This document shows, in pieces, positions 1 through 6,276 of a DNA stretch of 6,276 nucleotides. How positions within the stretch are numbered: position 1 is the stretch's first letter; the number at the start of each line of letters is the position of its first letter. The notes below the pieces were generated by a model. That model saw only the letters and a program-made list of their open reading frames with translations. It was not told where the DNA came from and searched no databases. Made by a program: the position numbers and the translations under genes. The stretch is from Phycisphaerales bacterium (GTDB lineage Bacteria > Planctomycetota > Phycisphaerae > Phycisphaerales > SM1A02), in contig JAQWRC010000096.1 of the NCBI GenBank assembly GCA_029243925.1, positions 1 through 6,276 on the forward strand, in the 5' to 3' direction.

Positions 1-10
1 ATCGCCCATC

Positions 11-15
11 AGGAG
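11..15 (+). promoter_or_regulatory. Ribosome binding site of the 25-471 gene
   Basis: AGGAG lies 9 nt before the ATG at 25. It decides the start, because the reading frame is open back to base 1 and a longer upstream start cannot otherwise be excluded from this window. Confidence 0.7.
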
Positions 16-24
16 CCTGGAATC

Positions 25-471
25 ATGTCGCATTCTCAAGCATCAACTCCATTCAAACTCGTCGGTGAGCATGATGCTGCTCGACTGCGGGGCTGGAATG
101 ATGCCGGCCGCGCTGTGGCTCGAGAAAATGTGACTGCCGCCCAACTGAATCCAGGCCAGTTTGATCCTCGCTGGACGCTCGCCAAACTCGCCTACACGCA
201 GCTCAAGCAAGGCCCCATCACCCCTGAACAACGTGATGGGCTTGTGAGCAGGGCTGGACATCTTGGCCTGAGGCCCTTTGATGCGTCACTGATCATCGCG
301 ATCGCGCAGGACTACTCACGCACCGGTCGCTCGCTCCAGGACGCGGAGTCGACCCTGAGGCTGGTCCGACCACCACTGGGCGATGAGCAAGGGACTGCAT
401 CACAGCAGCGGTGGGCCATGGCCGCAGTGCTGGCCGTGATCCTGTCCGCCGCAGTCTATTCCCTGCTCTGA
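25..471 (+). CDS. Small tail-anchored protein of unknown function
   Basis: A 148-residue protein that I do not recognise as a named family. Residues 1-128 are soluble and mixed charged. The most family-like stretch is about residues 46-100: FDPRW near 46-50, then a helical region, then GLRPFDASLIIAIAQDYSR at 81-99. Residues 130-148 (starting WAMAAVLAVIL) form one hydrophobic span ending exactly at the C-terminus. With no N-terminal signal, this suggests a tail-anchored inner-membrane protein facing the cytoplasm. The ATG at 25 is preceded by AGGAG (11-15) with a 9-nt spacer, which supports this start, although the frame stays open to the left edge. It converges with rnc, leaving 12 nt between stop codons and no evident terminator. 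The gene call is firm; the function is unknown. Confidence 0.82.
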   Translation: MSHSQASTPFKLVGEHDAARLRGWNDAGRAVARENVTAAQLNPGQFDPRWTLAKLAYTQLKQGPITPEQRDGLVSRAGHLGLRPFDASLIIAIAQDYSRTGRSLQDAESTLRLVRPPLGDEQGTASQQRWAMAAVLAVILSAAVYSLL

Positions 472-483
472 CCACATCCACGA

Positions 484-1200
484 TCAGTTCACTGAAATGA
501 TGCCGTCATCGTCGCGCACCGCATGGCCCAATTCAATCAACGCTTCCAGAGCCGCATCCTGCTCGGCTTGCTTCTTGCTTGAGCCCCAGCAGGACGTGAA
601 TGTTCGCCCATCAACCTCCACCGCAACCTCGAAGCACTTTGCGTGGTCCGGGCCCTGCTCATCCAGCACCTCATACACCGGCGATTGCCCCATGTTCTGC
701 TGGGCATACTGCTGCAGCACCGACTTGAAATTCTGATGATGACCGGACTCCTCCGCAAGATGAACCATCTGACGCATCTCTCGAAGAATGAACGCACGCG
801 CAGGCTCAAAACCACCATCGAGAAAGATCGCCCCAATGATCGCTTCAAGAGCACCTGCGCCTATAGAGGATGGCACCGATGGACGCGTCATCATGCCCTT
901 GCCCATCTCAAGCAGGCCAAAGAGCTCCAACCGTTCAGCGACTTCGGCGCAACTTTTACGGCTGACGACCGTCGACTTAATCTTCGTCATCTCCCCTTCA
1001 AGAATCTCAGGGAAAGTGCCGTATACGTACTCGCATATGACGATGCCGAGGATCGCATCTCCAAGGAACTCCTGCCGCTCGTTGCTCTTGATCCGCTGCT
1101 CAGTTGCGGACGCGTGCGTCAAGGCTTGCTCAAGAATCCCGCGGTCCACGAAGGTGTACCCGGTCACGGCCTCAGCCCGATCCAATCGTTCACTGTCCAT
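484..1200 (-). CDS. rnc: Ribonuclease III
   Basis: A 238-residue double-strand-specific endoribonuclease for rRNA processing and mRNA turnover; the length is normal. The N-terminal RNase III domain (about 1-150) carries the signature NERQEFLGDAI at 40-50. E41, E44, D48, E68 and E119 match E. coli E38, E41, D45, E65 and E117. The position of E. coli D114 is glycine here (G116, in GAGALEAIIGA), so one usual metal-site acidic residue is missing. The C-terminal dsRNA-binding domain (about 157-226) has NFKSVLQQYAQQ, GPDHAKCFEVAVEVDG and SSKKQAEQDAALEAL, all typical. The ATG start is preceded by AGGAAG about 11 nt upstream on the minus strand, inside a possible leader structure described separately. 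The gene is transcribed alone here; rpmH is divergent. The essential catalytic residues E44, D48 and E119 are intact, so an active enzyme is expected. Confidence 0.96.
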   Translation of the reverse strand: MDSERLDRAEAVTGYTFVDRGILEQALTHASATEQRIKSNERQEFLGDAILGIVICEYVYGTFPEILEGEMTKIKSTVVSRKSCAEVAERLELFGLLEMGKGMMTRPSVPSSIGAGALEAIIGAIFLDGGFEPARAFILREMRQMVHLAEESGHHQNFKSVLQQYAQQNMGQSPVYEVLDEQGPDHAKCFEVAVEVDGRTFTSCWGSSKKQAEQDAALEALIELGHAVRDDDGIISVN

Positions 1201-1277
1201 TGTTCACCCAACTTCCTACTCAAACCGGATATTCCGGCAGGAACCACAATCCAATCAACATGTTTCGCGTGGGTGAA
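1201..1277 (-). promoter_or_regulatory. Candidate structured leader of rnc (possible autoregulation site)
   Basis: Read as minus-strand RNA toward the rnc start, three nested complementary pairs occur. The outer pair is UUCACCCA (1277-1270) with UGGGUGAA (1210-1203), 8 bp perfect and ending 2 nt before the start codon. The middle pair is UUCCU (1243-1239) with AGGAA (1217-1213), which would occlude the likely Shine-Dalgarno sequence. The inner hairpin is CCGGA-AUA-UCCGG (1237-1225). E. coli RNase III is known to cleave a stem-loop in its own leader, so a helix here is plausible as a substrate or translational gate. That role is inference; the long outer loop makes the overall fold uncertain, and no transcription start is known. 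Confidence 0.4.
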
Positions 1278-1398
1278 TCAGTCCCCTTGCCTCAGGCCCA
1301 GCAGAGCCTGCAGCAACGGACTGGCAAACCAACGCCACGGTGTCCTTCACCGCTGAAGGCGATGATACCCCGATTTCTGAGCCACAGAGGCCGTGCGA

Positions 1399-1427
1399 CT
1401 GGAACCTGGCCCGGATTTCGCTATGAT
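1399..1427 (+). promoter_or_regulatory. Candidate promoter of rpmH
   Basis: TATGAT (1422-1427) matches the -10 consensus at five of six positions. With a 17-nt spacer the upstream hexamer is CTGGAA (1399-1404), a weak -35. Transcription would begin near 1434 and give a leader of roughly 45 nt before the rpmH start. The rest of the 1201-1479 spacer shows no gene, tRNA or DnaA-box cluster that I can see, apart from the rnc leader dyads. Confidence 0.4.
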
Positions 1428-1479
1428 GTGTGGCTTCTCAGACGTGGGCACCAAGCCCCATGATCAAGGATTCAGACCG

Positions 1480-1620
1480 ATGGCCATGCATTACCCCAAG
1501 AGATCGAGCACGCGGAAGAGAGTCCGCCAGTTCGGATTCCGGGCTCGCATGAAAACCAGCCTCGGCCGGAAGATGATCAACCGCAAGAGAAAGATGAAGC
1601 GCAAACTCACCCCGATGTGA
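1480..1620 (+). CDS. rpmH: 50S ribosomal protein L34
   Basis: A very short, highly basic protein of 46 residues from the ATG at 1480, or 44 from the ATG at 1486 (starting MHYPKRSS). L34 sits in the large ribosomal subunit and contacts 23S rRNA. The family pattern is plain: a KR-rich start, then QFGFRARMKTSLGRKMINRK, then a basic tail ending LTPM, matching the canonical GFRARM..K.GRK..RRR core. Start choice is open between two ATGs six bases apart: AAGGA (1466-1470) is 9 nt before 1480 but 15 nt before 1486, favouring 1480, while family alignment fits MHYP equally well. The usual partner rnpA (RNase P protein) does not follow; instead the gene converges on aroK after 26 nt. Confidence 0.93.
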   Translation: MAMHYPKRSSTRKRVRQFGFRARMKTSLGRKMINRKRKMKRKLTPM

Positions 1621-1625
1621 CCCAT

Positions 1626-1639
1626 CGAGTGATCGCTCG
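1626..1639 (+). terminator. Weak hairpin between convergent rpmH and aroK
   Basis: CGAGT-GATC-GCTCG can form a five-pair stem (one U-G) with a four-base loop, 5 nt after the rpmH stop and 8 nt past the aroK stop. No T-run follows on either strand, so it would be a poor intrinsic terminator. It is listed because it is the only hairpin in this convergent gap. Confidence 0.2.
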
Positions 1640-1646
1640 CTCATAT

Positions 1647-2210
1647 TCAACCTTCACCGACAACCACCTTGGCTATCCGCTGCAATGTGTCGGGAATCGG
1701 CTCATCCTGCACTGCAAAGATGATGTCTGACATGGCCCTGTATACGGGGTCGCGATCCACTGCGATCGTCTCGATCTCTTCGATCAGCCCCATGCCCGTC
1801 AAGGTCGACCGGTCCCCCGGCTGGGCTGCGAGCCGCTGCTGCAACAACACGATCGGCGTATCGAGGTAGACCACGATAAGCGTGCCTTCCTCTCTCGCCT
1901 CCTGCATGAGCAACTGAATCTCAGGAATGATGGGCATGCCACCTCCCATGGAAATCAACTGCCCAGAACCCTCTAAAAGTTCTCGTGCAACGGCGGTTTC
2001 ACTCTGGCGCCAGGCCGCTTCACCGTGCACTCGCATGACGTCCACGAAGGTCGGTTCCTGAAAGCGATCAAGAACGATGTCGTCGGTATCGACAAACACA
2101 AAGTCACACTGCTTCGCGAGGCCAGCGCCAAGGGTTGACTTGCCCGAGCCACGCAAGCCAATGATGGCAAGGTTGACGCCTGGCGATGCTGCGTGCTCGA
2201 TGTCAGTCAT
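1647..2210 (-). CDS. aroK: Shikimate kinase
   Basis: A 187-residue P-loop kinase that phosphorylates shikimate with ATP to shikimate 3-phosphate, on the cytoplasmic route to chorismate. Walker A is GLRGSGKST at 18-26. Shikimate-binding residues line up with E. coli AroK: D43 (in DTDD), R68 (in GEAAWRQSE), and the GGG at 89-91 (SMGGGM). The lid arginine is R134 in GDRSTLTG, where RP(S/L)L is more usual, and R153 in RDPVYRAMSD matches the adenine-side RxPLY motif. The start was set at 2210 because the family N-terminus falls there. A start at 2276 would add 22 residues lying inside the upstream regulator gene. The chosen ATG overlaps the end of that gene by 8 nt (ATGACTGA), with no strong Shine-Dalgarno sequence, suggesting translational coupling. 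Confidence 0.93.
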   Translation of the reverse strand: MTDIEHAASPGVNLAIIGLRGSGKSTLGAGLAKQCDFVFVDTDDIVLDRFQEPTFVDVMRVHGEAAWRQSETAVARELLEGSGQLISMGGGMPIIPEIQLLMQEAREEGTLIVVYLDTPIVLLQQRLAAQPGDRSTLTGMGLIEEIETIAVDRDPVYRAMSDIIFAVQDEPIPDTLQRIAKVVVGEG

Positions 2211-2640
2211 CAGTTGCACGATGCCCAACAAGATGCACACCAAGTCGCTCGATGCCAACTCCCATGCGTGCTTCAATCTGTGCGATGACTTTGTGGTCCA
2301 ACTCCTTCAGCAGAGTCTCGGCAAGATCCAAGGGCACATCAAGAACTTCACCGGTATCCTCAAGTCGAAGATGAAGGTGCTCTTTCAGGTCCGCGTCATA
2401 GCGGTCTCCGCCGGAAGGCATGAGCAGACGGCGGACCAAGCCCTTGCGGCAAAAGAGATCCAGAGTGTTGTAGATCGTGGCGGTACTGACCTCGCACCCC
2501 GCATCGGAGACCAAATATTTGAGCTCTTCCGCCGTAGGGTGGGATGTCGTCTTGGACAGGCCCGTATAGACCGCATGGCGGCGATCGGTATACCGAACAC
2601 CGTGTTCCTGAAAGATCCGTTTGGACTCGACGGGCTGCAT
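2203..2640 (-). CDS. perR: Fur-family metalloregulator, PerR-like
   Basis: A 145-residue DNA-binding repressor of the Fur family. Residues 1-80 form the winged helix, with YTDRRHAVYTGL, SHPTAEEL and the recognition helix VSTATIYNTLDLF (51-63). The C-terminal dimerisation domain holds the regulatory metal site. H34, D82, H88, H90 and D101 correspond at a constant offset of three to B. subtilis PerR H37, D85, H91, H93 and D104. Asp at 101, where Fur has Glu, favours a peroxide-sensing PerR type, though the symbol is provisional. All four structural-zinc cysteines of PerR (96, 99, 136, 139) are absent; the positions hold L93, T96, L133 and H136. It is followed by overlapping aroK and is divergent from uppP. 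No clear Shine-Dalgarno sequence lies at the right distance. Targets cannot be told from this window; iron or manganese corepression is the family expectation. Confidence 0.88.
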   Translation of the reverse strand: MQPVESKRIFQEHGVRYTDRRHAVYTGLSKTTSHPTAEELKYLVSDAGCEVSTATIYNTLDLFCRKGLVRRLLMPSGGDRYDADLKEHLHLRLEDTGEVLDVPLDLAETLLKELDHKVIAQIEARMGVGIERLGVHLVGHRATDD

Positions 2641-2729
2641 GGTCGATTCATAGTATTCCCTTCTCCCGTTTGGGGAAACTCCAAGGCCTCAAATGAGCAC
2701 TACACCGGCTCAATGGACAGATTTGCCAC
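2641..2729. promoter_or_regulatory. Divergent spacer between the PerR-like gene and uppP
   Basis: This 89-bp region must hold the start signals for both genes. On the minus strand TACTAT (2655-2650) resembles a -10 and lies only 9 nt before the regulator's ATG, which would give an almost leaderless mRNA; no good -35 pairs with it. Toward uppP, TGAGC (2694-2698) and GCTCA (2708-2712) could form a hairpin with a 9-nt loop, 17 nt before the ATG. I see no convincing Fur or Per box; GATTCATAGTATTC (2645-2658) is AT-richer than its surroundings but only weakly dyadic. Confidence 0.3.
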
Positions 2730-3566
2730 ATGACCCCCCTTGATGCCATTCTGCTTGGACTCGTCGAAGGTATTACCGAATATCTGCCGGTCAGCTCCAC
2801 CGGTCACCTGATCCTCATGAAGGAGTGGCTTGGACTGACTCGACCCAAGGAGGTCGAAGATGCGGTCAACGCACTGCTCATTGTCATCCAAGGCGGCGCC
2901 ATCCTTGCCGTGCTCGGCCTCTATTGGCCACGGATACTCCAGATGGGCAGAGGCCTTCTTGGCCGTGATCCCGCCGGCAAACGCCTCCTCTTGTCGATCG
3001 TTGTCGCCTTTCTCCCTGCAGCCGTATTGGGCCTTGCATTTGAAGCAGTCATCGATGAGTACCTGATGGGCCCGCTGACCGTGGCCATCGCCCTGGCCAT
3101 CGGCGGCATCATCATGACCATCGTAGGGCGAGGTCCGCGACGAAAGAGTTCTGACGTTGGGCCTGATGACATCACCGAACTCACCGTGAAAGCCTCCCTC
3201 ATCATCGGGCTCCTCCAATGCCTTGCCATGATTCCAGGAACCAGCCGTTCAATGGTCACCATCATCGGTGGGATGCTCATCGGGCTGCGCCCAAAGGCGG
3301 CAGCGGAGTTTTCGTTTCTGCTTGGACTGCCAACTCTTGGCGGCGCCTGCGTATGGAAACTCTGGGGCAACCTCTCCAGCGAAGGCCCAAACTTGTTTGA
3401 AGTCCTTGGGGTACCCGAGGTCCTTCTGGCACTGGTTGTCGCCACCTTAGCTTCCGCCCTTGCCATTGCCTGGCTGGTTCGATACCTCAATAACCATGGA
3501 CTGGCGATCTTTGGCTGGTACCGAATCGTGCTCGCTGGAGTCGTCGTGCTTGTGCTGCTGAACTAG
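2730..3566 (+). CDS. uppP: Undecaprenyl-diphosphatase (UppP/BacA)
   Basis: A 278-residue integral membrane enzyme that removes a phosphate from undecaprenyl diphosphate, regenerating the lipid carrier for peptidoglycan and other envelope polymers and conferring bacitracin tolerance. The first motif, EGITEYLPVSSTGHLIL, is at residues 13-29, with catalytic E13, E17, S23 and H26 matching E. coli E17, E21, S27 and H30. The second motif, IPGTSRSMVTIIGG, is at 168-181, with R173 matching R174. Hydrophobic spans appear near 47-66, 86-108, 115-133, 155-170, 193-210, 227-249 and 256-277, as expected for BacA. Length is normal. The start is preceded only by a weak GGA about 12 nt upstream. The stop codon shares the palindrome CTAG with the stop of the convergent gene, a 4-nt overlap. 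Confidence 0.96.
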   Translation: MTPLDAILLGLVEGITEYLPVSSTGHLILMKEWLGLTRPKEVEDAVNALLIVIQGGAILAVLGLYWPRILQMGRGLLGRDPAGKRLLLSIVVAFLPAAVLGLAFEAVIDEYLMGPLTVAIALAIGGIIMTIVGRGPRRKSSDVGPDDITELTVKASLIIGLLQCLAMIPGTSRSMVTIIGGMLIGLRPKAAAEFSFLLGLPTLGGACVWKLWGNLSSEGPNLFEVLGVPEVLLALVVATLASALAIAWLVRYLNNHGLAIFGWYRIVLAGVVVLVLLN

Positions 3567-3994
3567 GGCCGCTTTGAGAGCAGTACGGCATTGGCGGCGA
3601 ATCGGTCCGCCACATTTTCACCGATCTCAATGCTTCCATCCGAACGCAGTGACACGATTGACCATCGCTCTGTTTGCTTGAGATACGCAGCCGTCCATCC
3701 GACATCGCCATCAAAAACAAAGCCCACGACAGCTGTCCAATCAGCCCAATGCGTTCGCGTGTCCTGCTCACGTGTCCATTGCAAGCTGTAGGTCAGAGGA
3801 GTCGACGCGTCATAGGAACTGACTCGGGCGTTCCATGACCAACTGATATCACCCGTCGTCCCCGTAATCGCATTGGCCGTCACAGGCCGTGGCCACAAGG
3901 TCCCACCCAGTGCCCACGCGAGCAGAATCGCCATGATGAAAAAAATCACCAAGCGAATCAGAAGACTTCGAACTCCAAGCGCAAGCTGGCCCAT
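3563..3994 (-). CDS. Single-span membrane-anchored protein of unknown function
   Basis: A 143-residue protein I cannot assign to a family. A basic N-terminus (R9, R14) is followed by a hydrophobic span at about 11-31 (LLIRLVIFFIMAILLAWAL), then a tryptophan-rich domain of about 110 residues. The span has no convincing signal-peptidase site, so it looks like an uncleaved anchor with the domain outside the cytoplasm. The domain reads as alternating polar and aromatic segments (ISWSWNARV, YSLQWTREQDTRTHWADWT, GFVFDGDVGWTAAYL, SDGSIEIGENVADRFA), compatible with beta structure. It starts 17 nt after the ligA stop on the same strand with no clear Shine-Dalgarno sequence, so it is probably co-transcribed with ligA and translated by re-initiation. 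No functional link to DNA ligation is evident. Confidence 0.8.
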   Translation of the reverse strand: MGQLALGVRSLLIRLVIFFIMAILLAWALGGTLWPRPVTANAITGTTGDISWSWNARVSSYDASTPLTYSLQWTREQDTRTHWADWTAVVGFVFDGDVGWTAAYLKQTERWSIVSLRSDGSIEIGENVADRFAANAVLLSKRP

Positions 3995-4011
3995 TCGTAC
4001 AGGCTACCGGA

Positions 4012-6075
<2,064 letters not shown>

Positions 6076-6111
6076 TCATGGCCGTTCCCTGCAGCGCCTG
6101 ATGCCAGTGGA

Positions 6112-6125
6112 CCGATATGAATCGG
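6112..6125. repeat. Short dyad CCGAT-4-ATCGG in the ligA divergent spacer
   Basis: A perfect five-base inverted repeat with a four-base centre, two bases before the stronger hairpin at 6128. Its left side belongs to GGACCGAT (6109-6116), which also occurs just upstream of ligA at 6028-6035. It could be an operator or simply chance; too short to decide. Confidence 0.25.
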
Positions 6126-6127
6126 AC

Positions 6128-6144
6128 ACGGGCGTCTCGCCCGT
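6128..6144. repeat. Perfect GC-rich hairpin ACGGGCG-TCT-CGCCCGT
   Basis: A seven-pair perfect stem with a three-base loop, lying between divergent genes, so it is not at a gene end, and lacking a T-run on either side. It is therefore unlikely to be an intrinsic terminator. In the mRNA of the downstream secreted-protein gene it would end 9 nt before the Shine-Dalgarno sequence. It could equally be one copy of a dispersed intergenic palindrome. Confidence 0.55.
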
Positions 6145-6153
6145 CATGAAGCC

Positions 6154-6160
6154 AGGGAGG
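6154..6160 (+). promoter_or_regulatory. Strong ribosome binding site for the GTG-started secreted protein
   Basis: AGGGAGG lies 5 nt before GTG 6166. It supports a real gene here despite the non-ATG start and the truncation at the window edge. Confidence 0.75.
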
Positions 6161-6165
6161 GCTCC

Positions 6166-6276
6166 GTGCCACACACCAATCTCTTGAGATCAACCGCAAC
6201 CGCCCTACTGGCCCTCCTGCTGTCCCAAGGAGCAGTTGCCTCCCTTCAAGGTGATGCCGAACAGGCCATCCGCCAG
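6166..6276 (+). CDS. N-terminus of a secreted or exported protein (cut by window edge)
   Basis: The reading frame opens at GTG 6166 and runs in frame to the last base, giving 37 residues: MPHTNLLRST, then a hydrophobic core (ATALLALLLS), then QGAVA followed by SLQGDAEQAIRQ. This is a typical Sec signal peptide with one Arg (R8), about ten hydrophobic residues and an AVA cleavage site, probably after residue 25. AGGGAGG (6154-6160) lies 5 nt upstream of the GTG, the strongest ribosome-binding site in the window, which decides this non-ATG start. An upstream ATG at 6146 is in another frame and closes quickly. The mature protein begins acidic and probably helical; family and function cannot be told from so little. 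It is divergent from ligA. Confidence 0.75.
   Translation, partial: MPHTNLLRSTATALLALLLSQGAVASLQGDAEQAIRQ

Noticed and set aside
643..1356. Long plus-strand open frame (237 codons) antisense to rnc
   Set aside because: It lies opposite the clear RNase III gene, has no family motifs and no good ribosome-binding site, and runs on across the spacer; it is a coding shadow.
1393..1479. A longer L34 starting at 1393
   Set aside because: The added 29 residues do not resemble L34 and would overlap the likely promoter; AAGGA supports 1480.
1201..1479. Origin of replication near rpmH
   Set aside because: rpmH is often near oriC, but I find no cluster of DnaA boxes (TTATNCACA), no AT-rich unwinding region and no dnaA or dnaN here.
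2211..2276. A 22-residue N-terminal extension of shikimate kinase from the ATG at 2276
   Set aside because: It would overlap the regulator by 74 nt and adds residues not seen in the family; the ATG at 2210 fits the family N-terminus.
2656..2676. TTCCC and GGGAA arms in the regulator-uppP spacer as a terminator or operator
   Set aside because: The arms are only five bases with a long loop, lie between divergent starts, and have no T-run.
2077..2733. Plus-strand open frame (218 codons) whose end overlaps the uppP start by ATGA
   Set aside because: The overlap looks like coupling, but the frame is antisense to both aroK and the PerR-like gene and its protein resembles nothing; the two minus-strand genes have unmistakable motifs.
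2700..3490. Minus-strand open frames antisense to uppP (2700-3218 and 2921-3490)
   Set aside because: uppP is certain by both catalytic motifs; these frames give low-complexity shadow proteins.

Overview
This 6.3 kb window is ordinary chromosomal housekeeping DNA, gene-dense and moderately GC-rich, with no mobile element, CRISPR array, tRNA or rRNA that I can see. The best guess for the source is a planctomycete, perhaps class Phycisphaerae. This is inferred from protein character, not from a marker gene: an L34 core that begins MHYP, a shikimate kinase with an SLTG-type lid, and a LigA with NVTAGTLK and VGKGG in place of the usual NAAAGSLR and VGRTG. Confidence in that placement is about 0.55.

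Layout from left to right. Positions 25-471 (+) encode a small tail-anchored protein of unknown function. It converges, with a 12-nt gap, on rnc (484-1200, -), encoding ribonuclease III. A 279-bp divergent spacer follows. Its rnc side holds a nested set of inverted repeats covering the rnc ribosome-binding region, and its other side holds a promoter-like sequence for rpmH (1480-1620, +), encoding ribosomal protein L34. rpmH converges on a two-gene minus-strand unit: a Fur/PerR-type regulator (2203-2640) whose end overlaps the start of shikimate kinase aroK (1647-2210) by 8 nt. Across an 89-bp divergent spacer lies uppP/bacA (2730-3566, +), encoding undecaprenyl-diphosphatase. Its stop codon overlaps that of a convergent single-span membrane protein (3563-3994, -), which sits 17 nt downstream of ligA (4012-6027, -), encoding NAD-dependent DNA ligase. 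A 138-bp divergent spacer with several dyads, the strongest an ACGGGCG/CGCCCGT hairpin, leads to the first 37 codons of a secreted protein (6166 onward, +) cut by the window edge.

The genes do not form one pathway. They cover RNA processing, translation, aromatic amino-acid synthesis, metal or peroxide regulation, cell-envelope lipid-carrier recycling and DNA joining. The points most worth a second look are: the rnc leader structure, which would suit autoregulation by RNase III; the regulator, which keeps all five PerR regulatory metal ligands but lacks the four structural-zinc cysteines; its tight coupling to aroK; and non-canonical residues at conserved positions in RNase III and LigA. I found no convincing new multi-gene system.
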